Assembly (NCBI RefSeq): GCF_015244745.1
Contig: NZ_JABCQI010000001.1
Coordinates: 372,001-436,000 of the forward strand
Length of the DNA: 64,000 nt
From: Gluconobacter cadivus
GTDB taxonomy: Bacteria > Pseudomonadota > Alphaproteobacteria > Acetobacterales > Acetobacteraceae
Direction of reading: 5' to 3'
The stretch's first letter is position 1. The number at the start of each line of letters is the position of its first letter. A program made the position numbers and the translations under genes. A model generated the notes under the pieces. It did no database searches. It was not told the DNA's origin and saw only the letters and a program-made list of their open reading frames with translations. Of this stretch, positions 8,645 through 18,153 are shown piece after piece.

Positions 8645-9401
8645 CCTGCGGTACCAGCACCATCGTGCCGGACGTCGTATTTCCATACAGAATAAGATGG
8701 TTTTTGCCGTCCCGGGACCATGACGTCACGGTCGGGAAGAAGGCGCCGATCTTCTGTTCCTGAGCCATCAGCGGCGGAAGGCAGGCTTTGCGTGTCGTGG
8801 CCATTGGCTGGAATTGAAGCGTCTGCGCTTTAAGCCGGAAATGGCCCATCAGACGGTTGCAGCCATCCGTCCCGTAGACCGTGCCATCCTGTTGCAGGGT
8901 CAGATCCGGCGCTTCGGGGGTGTTGGGGATGTTCAGATCGCCAACGCTCTGAATTCGCCATGTTCCGTACGGTGCGCGAACGGTCGTTTCCGCGACACGC
9001 CGCAGCAGAAGCTGCGGGTGATCGAGCGGCGTGCCTTCGTCGGGTGTAGCGAACAGTCGCTGCCCCTCGACCGTAATTTCCGCGTTCAACACGTAATGAC
9101 CGCCCGGCGGCAGCGCGGGGTAGGTCAGCGTATAGGGAATGGGCACGCCATGATGGATCTCCGCGCGCTGCTCGGCCATGACGAGGGGCGCGCCATGCGT
9201 GGCTCCCGTATCCTCGATCCAGACGCTCAGAACGGCGCCCGGTGGCAGGGCCATGCGCTCACGATACAGGGCCTGACCCTGCAGAGTGTGCATGGTGGCC
9301 GCCTGACTCGCTATCTGGCTAGCCGCATAAACCGGTGCAGTGGACAGGATTGAGCCTGCCACTAGCAGGTTCAGAGCAAAACAGCGGAGCGTGATCATCA
9401 T
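8634..9401 (-). CDS. secreted YbaY-like / META (HslJ-like) domain protein
   Basis: A 255-residue exported protein. A signal peptide covers the first 26 or so residues, ending APVYA-A. Residues about 40-140 (YRERMALPPGAVLSVWIED, then PYTLTYP and YVLNAEI) match the YbaY/YscW-type beta-rich lipoprotein domain, and about 145-250 form a META domain (GTWRIQSVGD, then GTDGCNRLMGHF and ATTRKAC). This pairing is found in envelope stress and heat-resistance proteins of the HslJ type, but the molecular role is unknown. It lies 12 bp behind serS in the same direction and may be read through from that operon. There is no lipobox cysteine. Confidence 0.8.
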   Translation of the reverse strand: MMITLRCFALNLLVAGSILSTAPVYAASQIASQAATMHTLQGQALYRERMALPPGAVLSVWIEDTGATHGAPLVMAEQRAEIHHGVPIPYTLTYPALPPGGHYVLNAEITVEGQRLFATPDEGTPLDHPQLLLRRVAETTVRAPYGTWRIQSVGDLNIPNTPEAPDLTLQQDGTVYGTDGCNRLMGHFRLKAQTLQFQPMATTRKACLPPLMAQEQKIGAFFPTVTSWSRDGKNHLILYGNTTSGTMVLVPQDAQ

Positions 9402-9413
9402 GCGTCAGAGTCC

Positions 9414-10676
9414 TCAGCCGATGCGGTTCAGCCCGCCCATGTAAGGACGCAGAACCTCGGGGATATCGATGCTGCCGTCTTCGTTCTGATAGGTCTCCAT
9501 GACCGCGATCATCGTCCGGCCGACAGCAAGACCGGAGCCGTTAAGCGTGTTGACGAAGGCCGGTCCGTTTTCTGCACGATAGCGCGCATTCATGCGGCGT
9601 GCCTGAAAATCGCGCGTGTTGGAGCACGAGGAAATTTCACGCCATGCCTTCTGACCCGGTAGCCAGGCTTCCAGATCGAACGTCTTGGCCGCGCCAAACC
9701 CCGTATCGCCCGCGCAGAGCAGCATCCGGCGAAAGGTGATCCCCAGACGCTCCAGAACCGTCTCGGCGGCCTGCGTCATGCGTTCGTGCTCGGCGTCGCT
9801 GTCTTCGGGACGCACGACGGAGACCAGTTCGCATTTGGTGAACTGGTGCTGGCGCAGCATGCCACGCACGTCGCGTCCGGCGGAACCGGCTTCGGACCGG
9901 AAACACTGCGAGAGTGCGGTCATGCGGATCGGCAGGGCATCAGCGGGCAGAATATCGCCCATGACGGACGCCGTGAGCGGGACTTCGGCGGTCGGGATCA
10001 GCCAGCGGCCGTCTTCGGTGCGGAACGAATCCTCGGCGAATTTGGGCAGCTTGTCCGTGCCGTACATCGCGTCGTCATTGACCAGAAGCGGCACGCTGGT
10101 TTCGCTGTAGCCGAACTCGGTCGTATGGGTGTCGAGCATGAACTGGCCAAGGGCGCGTTCCAGACGCGCCAGTGCTCCACGCAGGACCACAAAACGCGTG
10201 CCGGACAGTTTGGCAGCGGTCGGGAAGTCCATCAGGCCCAGCGCTTCGCCAAGCTCAAAATGCTGTTTCGGCTCGAAGGTCAGTTCACGCTTTTCACCAC
10301 AGACATGAACGACGACGTTGTCGTCTTCGCTTCTGCCGTCCGGGACGGAGGCATCGAGACGGTTCGGCAGGGCTTTCAGCACATCGTCGATGCGGGTCTG
10401 GATCGTGTTGGCATGATCTTCAAGACCCGCGATCTGGTCGCGCAGGGCCACGGCCTTTGCTTCAATTTCGGCGGTGTCGAGGTTCTGGCGCTTGAGCAGG
10501 CCGATTTCCTTGGCGATCGTCTTGCGGGCAGCCTGCGCTTCCTGAAGCGCGACCAGAGCAGCACGGCGCTCTTCGTCTTCGCTGACAAGCTGCTGTCCCA
10601 CGGGTGACAGGCCCCGACGTGCGAGAGCAGCGTCAAAAGCGGCCGGGTCGGCGCGCAGGGCTTTCAGGTCATGCAT
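9414..10676 (-). CDS. serS: serine--tRNA ligase
   Basis: Class II synthetase, 420 residues, charging tRNA-Ser and tRNA-Sec. The N-terminal 100 residues form the expected long coiled-coil arm ([18 protein letters not shown]). Motif 2 is visible as [19 protein letters not shown] followed by HQFTKCELV, and motif 3 near the end as [19 protein letters not shown]. Length is normal. Last core gene of the dgt-argS-SPOR-scpA-scpB-tatB-tatC-serS run, 24 bp after tatC. Confidence 0.96.
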   Translation of the reverse strand: MHDLKALRADPAAFDAALARRGLSPVGQQLVSEDEERRAALVALQEAQAARKTIAKEIGLLKRQNLDTAEIEAKAVALRDQIAGLEDHANTIQTRIDDVLKALPNRLDASVPDGRSEDDNVVVHVCGEKRELTFEPKQHFELGEALGLMDFPTAAKLSGTRFVVLRGALARLERALGQFMLDTHTTEFGYSETSVPLLVNDDAMYGTDKLPKFAEDSFRTEDGRWLIPTAEVPLTASVMGDILPADALPIRMTALSQCFRSEAGSAGRDVRGMLRQHQFTKCELVSVVRPEDSDAEHERMTQAAETVLERLGITFRRMLLCAGDTGFGAAKTFDLEAWLPGQKAWREISSCSNTRDFQARRMNARYRAENGPAFVNTLNGSGLAVGRTMIAVMETYQNEDGSIDIPEVLRPYMGGLNRIG

Positions 10677-10700
10677 GGTTCAGGGCTCCGGCAGGTGTCA

Positions 10701-11486
10701 TCAGTCTTCGTCGGCGGCCATCGGTTTCGGTTCCACGAACCGGGCCGTCAGGATGGATACCTCGTACAGTGCGACGAGGGGAATGGCGAGGCTCAGCATC
10801 GTAATCGCATCCGGCGGCGCAATGACGGCCGCAACCGCAAAGGACGCGACGACGGCATAGCGGCGGAAACGCTTGAGTTGCGCCACACTCAGCAGCCCCA
10901 CACGGACCAGCAGCGTCAGGATAACGGGCAGTTCGAAACAGACCCCAAAAGCGAGGATCATTTTCGTGACCAGCGTCAGATATTCCGACACCTTGGCCTG
11001 AAGTTCGATCTGCATGCCGCCATCAGTGTTCTGCGGCGTCTGGAAGGACAGGAAGAACTGCCATGCGTAAGGGAACACGACGTAATAGGCCAGTGCCGCG
11101 CCGATCAGGAACATGATGGGCGTTGCGATCAGGAACGGTGCGAAGGCGCGTTTTTCACTGCGATACAGGCCGGGTGCGATGAAGATCCATGCCTGAATGG
11201 CAATCATGGGAAAGGACAGGCAGGTCGCGCCGAACACGGCCACGCGGATATAGGTAAAGAAGGCCTCATACAGCGCGGTGTAGATCAGGTGTGGCTGTTC
11301 GCCGTTCTTGCGCATGATGTTGCCGAGCGGGGCCGCCAGAAAGCGGTAAATCTCGCCCGAAAAATGATAGCAGATAGCAAAGGCGATCACGAAGGTCACG
11401 ATCGACCAGATCAGCCGTTTGCGCAGTTCCACGAGATGTTCGAGGAGCGGCATCGGCGTGTCGTTGATGCTGTCGGTGTCGGTCAT
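10701..11486 (-). CDS. tatC: Sec-independent protein translocase subunit TatC
   Basis: Core receptor of the twin-arginine translocase in the inner membrane, 261 residues with six hydrophobic segments. The N-terminal MPLLEHLVELRKRLIWSI is the conserved cytoplasmic motif including the signal-peptide-binding region, and the internal APGLYRSEKRAFAPF loop is characteristic. Overlaps the tatB stop by 4 bases (ATGA). Likely local clients with Tat-like signals are the amidase at 39.2-40.1 kb and the glycerophosphodiesterase at 63 kb. Confidence 0.95.
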   Translation of the reverse strand: MTDTDSINDTPMPLLEHLVELRKRLIWSIVTFVIAFAICYHFSGEIYRFLAAPLGNIMRKNGEQPHLIYTALYEAFFTYIRVAVFGATCLSFPMIAIQAWIFIAPGLYRSEKRAFAPFLIATPIMFLIGAALAYYVVFPYAWQFFLSFQTPQNTDGGMQIELQAKVSEYLTLVTKMILAFGVCFELPVILTLLVRVGLLSVAQLKRFRRYAVVASFAVAAVIAPPDAITMLSLAIPLVALYEVSILTARFVEPKPMAADED

Positions 11487-12088
11487 TCGCCGTCCTTTCC
11501 GCTCGCGATGGGGATGCGCCGACCGGCATGGATGGCGCGGACGGGCGGCAGAATATCGGGCGCGCGCCAGCGGGAGCGCTCATGCTGGAGCCGCCGTGCC
11601 GTGCTGGGCGGGAGAATGGACGGAGCACCAGCGACATCTTCGTTGACGTCCGGCTCCTCCTGCACGGGCAGGTCCACGGCTGGCTCGAACCGTGGACGGG
11701 CATTGTAGGGCACCGTTTCCAGATCGGTCAGGGAAGGCGGCGGCGGAAGCGGCGGGGCGGGCGGAACCTTTGGCAGCGCGGCGGCAGACGCTTTCGTCGG
11801 CGCATCCAGTTCCAGACTGCGGCGGATGGAATTGTCGCCGTCGATCGCTTTCGTGACACGGTCGCGCAGGTTGAAACTCTTCAGATCCCGGAACTGATCC
11901 CGCGCCTCGGACAGATCGGCCTCACGGACCATTTCGTCCACATGGGACTGGAACTCCGACGCCATGCGCCGCATCGCCTTCAGCCCGTTGGACAGGGTGC
12001 GGATGGCAACCGGCAGGTCCTTCGGGCGGATGAAGACCATCGCCACCACCACGAACAGCGCGATTTCCGAGAAACTGAAGTCAAACAT
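11483..12088 (-). CDS. tatB: Sec-independent protein translocase subunit TatB
   Basis: TatB partner of TatC. One N-terminal membrane helix (FSEIALFVVVAMVFI), a conserved RPKDLPVAIRTL hinge, an amphipathic helix, then a long Pro-rich cytoplasmic tail to residue 201. The Glu in the helix and the RPKDLP hinge mark TatB over TatA. No tatA lies next to it, although alphaproteobacterial clusters commonly have tatA just upstream. Ends in a 4-base overlap with tatC; starts 9 bp after scpB. Confidence 0.9.
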   Translation of the reverse strand: MFDFSFSEIALFVVVAMVFIRPKDLPVAIRTLSNGLKAMRRMASEFQSHVDEMVREADLSEARDQFRDLKSFNLRDRVTKAIDGDNSIRRSLELDAPTKASAAALPKVPPAPPLPPPPSLTDLETVPYNARPRFEPAVDLPVQEEPDVNEDVAGAPSILPPSTARRLQHERSRWRAPDILPPVRAIHAGRRIPIASGKDGE

Positions 12089-12097
12089 GCGACATTC

Positions 12098-12697
12098 CTA
12101 GCCTGTCTGCTCCGTTCCGCCTACGGCAGAACCGTTCGGGGCATCGTCTTCCGCTTCTGTGGAGGCCCGATCCAGCAGGAAATCTTCCCTCCGCGGCAGG
12201 GCGGCAAGATCGGGAAGGGCAAAACTTTCCAGAAAATGAGCCGTGGTGCCCCACAGAACAGGGCGACCGGGCACCTCCTTGCGGCCTTTGGGCGCAATCA
12301 GGCTGTCTTCCAGCAGGGCGTCGAGCACGGCCTGTCCGAGCGAAACACCCCGAATGGCCTCGATTTCAGCGCGGGTGCAAGGCTGGTGATAGGCCACGAT
12401 TGCCAGGGTTTCCATCGCCCCCCGGCTCAGGCGACGCGGCTTTTCCACGACTTTTGTCAAAGCCGAAGCGTATTCGGGACGGGTGCGAAACTGCCAGCCA
12501 CCCGCAACCAGCACCATTTCGATGGCATGATCGGCATAGAGTGCGCGGACGGCCTCCACAGCCTCATCCGTCGAAATGGCGATAGACTGGGTTTTCAGAA
12601 GTTCTGCGATTGCAGACGGTTTGACGGGTTCAGGACTGGCGAAAACCAGTGCCTCCACCAAGTGGCAGGCCCGATCGAGCATTTCGGAGTCGGTCAT
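12098..12697 (-). CDS. scpB: segregation and condensation protein B
   Basis: Winged-helix kleisin-interacting subunit of the SMC-ScpAB chromosome condensation complex, 199 residues from the ATG at 12697. That start overlaps the scpA stop by 4 bases (ATGA); a longer frame to 12712 would overlap by 19. LVEALVFASPEPVKPSAIAE and LSRGAMETLAIVAYHQP with RAEIEAIRGVS are the family signatures. The Pro/Glu-rich tail after about 170 is variable. Confidence 0.93.
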   Translation of the reverse strand: MTDSEMLDRACHLVEALVFASPEPVKPSAIAELLKTQSIAISTDEAVEAVRALYADHAIEMVLVAGGWQFRTRPEYASALTKVVEKPRRLSRGAMETLAIVAYHQPCTRAEIEAIRGVSLGQAVLDALLEDSLIAPKGRKEVPGRPVLWGTTAHFLESFALPDLAALPRREDFLLDRASTEAEDDAPNGSAVGGTEQTG

Positions 12698-13452
12698 GAT
12701 GCGGGACGCCATTCGATGAGACCGAAAGCCTCGGGCTGACGCAGTTCCAGCGCCCCGCCCTTCGCCATCTCCAGCCCCGCGAGGAGCGTCCCTGCCAGTG
12801 CTGCGTTGCGTCCGTAAGGGCCTTCTTCGCCAGCCAATTCGTCCGGGTCCGGCAGGAGGGAGGTCAGGGTGTGCCAGCCGACCACGCTGTCGGTTCCGAG
12901 AAGGCGTTTGAGGCGGGAGAGCGCGTCCTGCACGCTCCAGTAGCGACGGGCACGTGGGGCATAGACCGTGCGGCGGCCTGTTCTGCGCCGGGCGGACAGA
13001 TAGGCCGTAATGAGCGCGGGCATCTCCACACGCAGGCCCGAGCGGTCAATTTCGGTATGGTCCTCGCCCTGCCCGCGCCGGAATACATCCAGACCCAGAC
13101 GGGGCTGTGCGGCCAGCCACTGGGCAGCGGCACGCATCCGTTCAAGTTCGATCAGACGTTCCTGAAGAAGTTCAATCGCGTCTTCGGCGTCCGGGTCTTC
13201 GTTTTCGGCGGGAAGCAACAGTTTGGATTTCAGCCATGCGAGCCATGCCGCCATGACGAGCCAGTCCGCCGCAAGTTCCAGCCGCAGGCTCCGCGCTTCC
13301 GCACGCGCCTTGTCCACGACGGCCAGATACTGCTCCACCAGTTGAAGGATGGAGATTTTTGCCAGATCCACCTTCTGTTTGCGGGCAAGATCGAGGAGCA
13401 GGTCCAGCGGCCCCTCAAACCCGTCAAGCGTCAGATGCAGTGTCTCGCTCAA
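12694..13452 (-). CDS. scpA: segregation and condensation protein A (kleisin)
   Basis: Kleisin subunit bridging the SMC head domains, 252 residues. The N-terminal FEGPLDLLLDLARKQKVDL followed by ISILQLVEQYL is diagnostic, and ADWLVMAAWLAWLKSKLLLP is the second conserved helix pair. Starts 10 bp after the SPOR gene and overlaps scpB. nagZ, often found beside scpA in related bacteria, is absent here. Confidence 0.94.
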   Translation of the reverse strand: MSETLHLTLDGFEGPLDLLLDLARKQKVDLAKISILQLVEQYLAVVDKARAEARSLRLELAADWLVMAAWLAWLKSKLLLPAENEDPDAEDAIELLQERLIELERMRAAAQWLAAQPRLGLDVFRRGQGEDHTEIDRSGLRVEMPALITAYLSARRRTGRRTVYAPRARRYWSVQDALSRLKRLLGTDSVVGWHTLTSLLPDPDELAGEEGPYGRNAALAGTLLAGLEMAKGGALELRQPEAFGLIEWRPAS

Positions 13453-13462
13453 ACGCCAGCGC

Positions 13463-14590
13463 TCAGAACTGGGCTGGCGTACAGGCGACGGACTGTGCGT
13501 GCAGCTTCACGCAATAGGCCCGCGCAGCTTTCAGATCCGCAAATCCGCCGATCCGCAGACGCACGAACGTGTGGTCGCCGCGCGTGGTCTTCTCGAACAG
13601 CGGCGTATGCCCGGCGAGCAGGGCCGGAGCCTGATGGCGCAGACTGTCCCACTCCTTGCGGGCTGCGGCCTCACTGTCGAGCGCACCGAGCTGCACTTCA
13701 TGCGAACCGGACGGGGCATCCGCCTTGGAGGCCGTTTTTTCGGGAGCAGCGGCTTTTGGCGGCGCGACGTTCTCGGGTTCCGGCACAGGAGCGGGAAGCG
13801 GCTTTTCAATTGGGCGGGCCGTGTGATGGACGGGCGCTTCTTCTTTTTTCAGTGCCTCTTTTTGAGCTTCAGCCGGGGTATTGGCAGCAGTATCCGTCGG
13901 GGCAGCAGGCTGAACCTGCGGCTTCTCCGGCGTCGTCGCAGGCGGTGCTGCGGACTGAGGCTGTTCGGGTGCGGCAGATGCGGTTGCGTCCGGGCTGTTC
14001 GCAGTGGCAGTCGGGGCAGAAGCATTTCCCGGAGCTGCGTCCGGCTTTGTATCCGTCTTTGCAGGGTCCTGCGTTGGCGCTCCCGGAGGCACGCCGTACT
14101 GACGGGCCAGCGCCTTCGTGTCGGGCTGTTCGGGGCCGGGCGCGAGATGCGCCTCGCCATTGCCAGTCATGTCGGTTTCCCCGCCATCACCGCTCATGAT
14201 CTGCATGCCACCCGGATCGGCGGGACGGTCCTTCACCGGGCCGGGAGGCGGACCGATAATGGGAATGCCGCCGTGATGGGTTCCCATAAGCGACCAGCCA
14301 CCAACCGCCAGCATCAGCACAACGCCGATACCCACCGCGCCGCCGACCAGCTTACGCGTTGCAGGATCATTGCCCAGCAGGGATGTCAGGCGCCCTGCCC
14401 CGGCAGTATTCGCTCCTGTCGGCGGGCGACGGCGCGGAGCGGGTTCGTCGTCATAGTCGTTACTCAGGCGCTCACGATCAAAACGCTGCTGCGGACGCGG
14501 GCCCGGGGCCGGACCGGAAGACTGTTTCGGAGAGCGGCCATAATCGCCGGGATCGGCGTTTCCGCGTCCCTGATCGTTTTCCGGGCTCAT
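13463..14590 (-). CDS. SPOR-domain inner-membrane protein
   Basis: A 375-residue single-pass protein. A cytoplasmic region rich in Arg, Pro and Asp is followed by a membrane helix at about 68-88 (LVGGAVGIGVVLMLAVGGW), a long Ala/Pro/Thr-rich periplasmic linker, and a C-terminal SPOR domain at about 300-375 (HEVQLGALDSEAAARKEW, then FVRLRIGGFADLKAARAYC). SPOR domains bind denuded septal peptidoglycan, so the protein probably acts at division. The ATG at 14590 overlaps the argS stop by 4 bases; a longer frame to 14635 would run into argS. Confidence 0.88.
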   Translation of the reverse strand: MSPENDQGRGNADPGDYGRSPKQSSGPAPGPRPQQRFDRERLSNDYDDEPAPRRRPPTGANTAGAGRLTSLLGNDPATRKLVGGAVGIGVVLMLAVGGWSLMGTHHGGIPIIGPPPGPVKDRPADPGGMQIMSGDGGETDMTGNGEAHLAPGPEQPDTKALARQYGVPPGAPTQDPAKTDTKPDAAPGNASAPTATANSPDATASAAPEQPQSAAPPATTPEKPQVQPAAPTDTAANTPAEAQKEALKKEEAPVHHTARPIEKPLPAPVPEPENVAPPKAAAPEKTASKADAPSGSHEVQLGALDSEAAARKEWDSLRHQAPALLAGHTPLFEKTTRGDHTFVRLRIGGFADLKAARAYCVKLHAQSVACTPAQF

Positions 14591-16395
14591 CGCATTTCCT
14601 CCACCGGCACGACGCCGAGAATGGTGAGGGCACAACGCAGCGTTCCCGCAATGGCCGAAACAAGCGCCAGCTTGGCGAGGCTGGTTTCGCGATCGTTCTC
14701 GTGCAGGAAGCGCAGGGTGGTATCTTCACGGCCCCGGTTCCACAGGGCATGGAAGTCGGAGGCCAGATCAATGCAATAGGTCGCGATCCGGTGCGGCTCG
14801 CGCGCCGTAGCCGCGGCTTCCACACTGCGGGGGAACGCGGCCAGACGGCGAAGGACGGCGAGTTCAACATCCGAGGACAGGTTGGACAGATCGGCTTCAC
14901 ACAGGGCTTCCGGCGTCACGGACTCCGTACCGAACATCGTCTCTGCCGAGCGTAAGACCGAGCGGCAACGGGCGTGGGCATATTGGACGTAGAACACCGG
15001 ATTGTCGCGCGTCTGGGCGACGACAGCATCCAGATCGAACTCCATCTGCGCGTCGGCCTTGCGGGTCAGCATCGTGAAGCGCACGGCGTCCTTGCCCACT
15101 TCGTCGAGCAGGTCGCGCAGGGTCACGAACGTACCGGCGCGCTTGGACATCTTCACCGGTTCGCCGTTTTTCACGACGCGAACGATCTGGCACATCACGA
15201 CTTCAAAGCCGGTCTTGCCATCCGTCAGAGCGGAAATGGCGGCCCGCATCCGCGAGACGTAACCGCCATGATCAGCGCCGAGGACGTCGATCAGGACGTC
15301 AGCATTTTCAGCTTTCTGGGCATGATAGCCGATATCATTGGCGAAGTAGGTGTTGGTGCCGTCGGATTTGCGGAGCGCACGGTCCTGATCGTCGCCGAAC
15401 TCCGTGGAGCGGAAGAGCGTCTGCGGACGGGCTTCCCAGTCTTCCGGCATCTTGCCCTTCGGCGGCTCCAGCACGCCCTCATAGAGCAGGCCTTTGCTGT
15501 CGAGCTTGGCGATCGCGGCGTCGACACGACCACTGGCCAGCGTTTCAGCTTCGCTGGCGAAGACTTCATGCGAAATGCCGAGCGCTTCCAGATCCTCGCG
15601 GATGGCAGCCATCATCTGCGTCAGCGCTTCACGACGCACAGTCTCGAACCAGACGGACGGATCTGCCGGGCCACCTTCGGCATTGGCGAGCGAACGTCCG
15701 TGCTTTTCAGCGATGCTTTGCGCGACCGGGATCAGGTACTCGCCCTGATATTGCAGGCCATTCGGTGTCAGGGCACCGAATTCGTCCGCCGGAATATCCG
15801 TGCCGATGGCCTGAAGATAGCGCCAGTATGTGGCCCAGGTCAGGGCGACAACCTGAGTTCCGGCATCGTTGATATAGTATTCGCGCGTCACCGGGCTGCC
15901 TGCGGCTTCGAGCAGGTTGGCCAGCGCATCACCCACCACCGCACCACGGCAATGACCGACATGCATCGGGCCGGTCGGGTTGGCGGAGACGTATTCCACG
16001 TTCACGCGCGTTCCCTGCCCCATCGTGGAGCGGCCGTAGCGGTCGCCCGCCTTGAGAACGGAAACAGCCACGCCCTGCAGGACTTCGGGCTTGAGTGTCA
16101 GGTTCACAAAGCCCGGACCGGCGGCTTCAGCCTTGGCGATCCCCGGAAGTTCGGAGAGTTTCGCGACCAGTTCGGCGGAAATATCGGCGGGTTTGCGGCG
16201 CGCGGGCTTGGCGGCCAGCATCGCGGCATTCGTCGCCATATCGCCGTGAGACGGGTCACGCGTGGGGGTCAGGTCGACGCGCTGCACCACTTCTTCCGGC
16301 AGGCCGGGGACGACCGATCGCAGAGCCTCGCACACCTGAACCCGGGTGCGGGCAAAGAGACAGTCAGTCGTAAGGGTCGTGGTGTCAGCGGCCAT
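14587..16395 (-). CDS. argS: arginine--tRNA ligase
   Basis: Class I synthetase, 602 residues. The N-terminal additional domain is followed by VNVEYVSANPTGPMHVGH (HIGH equivalent HVGH) and by KMSKRAGTF (KMSKS equivalent). The C-terminal DALR-type anticodon domain ends at MR-TGA. The ATG at 16395 is chosen; a frame reaching 16425 would begin with TTG. AGGA lies about 11 bases upstream. Follows dgt by 43 bp. Confidence 0.95.
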   Translation of the reverse strand: MAADTTTLTTDCLFARTRVQVCEALRSVVPGLPEEVVQRVDLTPTRDPSHGDMATNAAMLAAKPARRKPADISAELVAKLSELPGIAKAEAAGPGFVNLTLKPEVLQGVAVSVLKAGDRYGRSTMGQGTRVNVEYVSANPTGPMHVGHCRGAVVGDALANLLEAAGSPVTREYYINDAGTQVVALTWATYWRYLQAIGTDIPADEFGALTPNGLQYQGEYLIPVAQSIAEKHGRSLANAEGGPADPSVWFETVRREALTQMMAAIREDLEALGISHEVFASEAETLASGRVDAAIAKLDSKGLLYEGVLEPPKGKMPEDWEARPQTLFRSTEFGDDQDRALRKSDGTNTYFANDIGYHAQKAENADVLIDVLGADHGGYVSRMRAAISALTDGKTGFEVVMCQIVRVVKNGEPVKMSKRAGTFVTLRDLLDEVGKDAVRFTMLTRKADAQMEFDLDAVVAQTRDNPVFYVQYAHARCRSVLRSAETMFGTESVTPEALCEADLSNLSSDVELAVLRRLAAFPRSVEAAATAREPHRIATYCIDLASDFHALWNRGREDTTLRFLHENDRETSLAKLALVSAIAGTLRCALTILGVVPVEEMR

Positions 16396-16438
16396 TTCAG
16401 CTCGATTCCTGTAACGCGTCTTCAAATCAGAGGCTCTA

Positions 16439-17614
16439 TCAGCCCAGCACGGAGAGGTCCGTCAACCGTCGATGTTCTTCCATCGCGAAACGATCGGTCA
16501 TTCCGGCAATATAATCGGCCACCAGACGCCTGCGCTGCACGTCATCGGCGGCTTTCGCACGGCCCCGCAGCGGATCGGGCAGAAGGCCGGGATCTTCGGA
16601 GAGGATGTCGAAAATTTCGCGCACGGCGATCTTGGCCTTCCGCGCCATGCGGTTGACGCGCCAGTGGCGGTACATGCGGGCATAGAGGAACTTGCGGATG
16701 GCCTTGTTGGCTTCTCGCATGTCCGGGCTGAACGCCACGACCGGATAACCGGCATGGCGGATGTCGTCAGCGGACTGCGGGTTGAGCGCGTCGAGGTTGC
16801 GACGCGTCTGGTCCGTGAGGTCCGTGGCGAGCTGGTTAATCACGACGCGGATGGTTTCGTGACGCACGCGCTGCGCCTGATCGGACGCCTCACGCCCGAT
16901 CAGGCGTTCCATCTCGCGCGACCGGCGCAGGGCGTCTCCGACGAGAGGCAGGTCTTCGATATCTTCAAAAGACAGCAGCCCGGCCCGCAGACCGTCATCA
17001 AGATCGTGGCCGTGATAAGCAATATCGTCCGACATGGCGGCCACTTGCGCTTCTGCGGACGCATAGCTTTGCAGATCCAGATGATGTTTCGCGTCGTATT
17101 CCGCGAAATAGGGCGTCGGACGTTTGACCGGGCCATTATGCTTGGCCAGTCCCTCCAGAGCTTCCCATGTCAGGTTCAGGCCATCAAAGGCGTGGTACCG
17201 GGCTTCGAGCGCGGTTACGAGCCGCAGGGACTGGGTATTGTGATCGAAACCGCCCCAGTCCTTCATCGCGAGCGCGAGGGCGTCTTCCCCGGCATGGCCG
17301 AACGGCGTGTGACCGAGATCATGGGCAAGCGCCACGGTTTCGGTCAGATCCTCGTTAAGGTCCAGATTACGGGCGATGGAACGGGCGATCTGCGCGACTT
17401 CGAGCGAGTGTGTCAGGCGCGTGCGGAAAAAATCGCCTTCGTGATTGATGAAGACCTGCGTCTTGTATTGCAGGGTCCGAAAGCCTGCGGAATGCAGCAC
17501 ACGGTCACGGTCCCGCTGCCAGGGCGAGCGGACCGGGCTTTCCACTTCAGGGTAGAGTCGGCCTCTGAAATCCGTAGGGAAGCCGGAATCCTGTACCGCA
17601 TAGATCGCTACCAT
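16439..17614 (-). CDS. dgt: deoxyguanosinetriphosphate triphosphohydrolase-like HD protein
   Basis: HD-domain dNTPase of 391 residues, releasing tripolyphosphate from dNTPs. RTRLTHSLEVAQIARSIAR gives the first metal-binding His, AHDLGHTPFGHAGEDAL the HD pair and following His, and DDIAYHGHD the later Asp. The conserved start GRLYPEVESPVRSPWQRDRDR matches alphaproteobacterial members. ATG at 17614 with AGGA 8 bases upstream. First gene of the long minus-strand run, divergent from erpA. Confidence 0.92.
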   Translation of the reverse strand: MVAIYAVQDSGFPTDFRGRLYPEVESPVRSPWQRDRDRVLHSAGFRTLQYKTQVFINHEGDFFRTRLTHSLEVAQIARSIARNLDLNEDLTETVALAHDLGHTPFGHAGEDALALAMKDWGGFDHNTQSLRLVTALEARYHAFDGLNLTWEALEGLAKHNGPVKRPTPYFAEYDAKHHLDLQSYASAEAQVAAMSDDIAYHGHDLDDGLRAGLLSFEDIEDLPLVGDALRRSREMERLIGREASDQAQRVRHETIRVVINQLATDLTDQTRRNLDALNPQSADDIRHAGYPVVAFSPDMREANKAIRKFLYARMYRHWRVNRMARKAKIAVREIFDILSEDPGLLPDPLRGRAKAADDVQRRRLVADYIAGMTDRFAMEEHRRLTDLSVLG

Positions 17615-17729
17615 CAAGACATGTCCTGCGTGAGCCGTCGGGCCGGGAGAGCGCCGTTTCGGGCGGCTTACGGGGGCATTCTACGCCAGCATCGTGCTGG
17701 TGCAAGCGTGACCCCTCTGCCCTTCCCCT

Positions 17730-17759
17730 TTGCTCTGGGGGGCGCTCTGGCCATATAAT
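17730..17759 (+). promoter_or_regulatory. predicted promoter of erpA
   Basis: TTGCTC (17730-17735), an 18-base spacer and a perfect TATAAT (17754-17759), ending 45 bases before the erpA start. Confidence 0.55.
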
Positions 17760-17804
17760 CAGGACCGCAGTTGTCTTTTCAGAAAAGTCCGGGAACCAGA
17801 ACCC

Positions 17805-18149
17805 ATGTCCGACACCGTGCCTTTCAGTGTTTCCGCCAGTGCGGCCGCCCGCATCAGGGAGATCATTGCAGCGCAACCCGAACCTGAGGGGCTCGCGCTG
17901 CGCGTTGCGGTGCTGGCCGGAGGCTGCAACGGGTTTCAGTATCAGTTCAAGCTGGAACGCGATCAGGCCGCGGATGATGTCGTCATCGAACGGGACGGCG
18001 CACGCGTGTTCGTGGATACGACCAGCCTCGACCTGCTGGAAAACGCGGAACTGGAATTCGTGGACAAGCTGATGGGCGCGCATTTCACGGTCACGAACCC
18101 CAATGCGGCCTCGTCCTGTGGCTGTGGCACCAGCTTTTCGCTAGCCTGA
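17805..18149 (+). CDS. erpA: iron-sulfur cluster insertion protein (ErpA/HesB family)
   Basis: A-type Fe-S carrier of 114 residues. The three cluster-binding cysteines are present: one in LAGGCNGFQYQF and two in the C-terminal SSCGCGTSF. The longer frame opening at 17730 starts in the promoter and is rejected; the ATG at 17805 gives the usual MSDTVPFSVS opening. No isc/suf genes flank it, which fits ErpA. Five bp separate it from xth. Confidence 0.93.
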   Translation: MSDTVPFSVSASAAARIREIIAAQPEPEGLALRVAVLAGGCNGFQYQFKLERDQAADDVVIERDGARVFVDTTSLDLLENAELEFVDKLMGAHFTVTNPNAASSCGCGTSFSLA

Positions 18150-18153
18150 GTTC

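Noticed and set aside
14974-16656. 560-codon plus-strand frame opposite argS
   Set aside because: Antisense shadow of a certain synthetase gene; no motifs.
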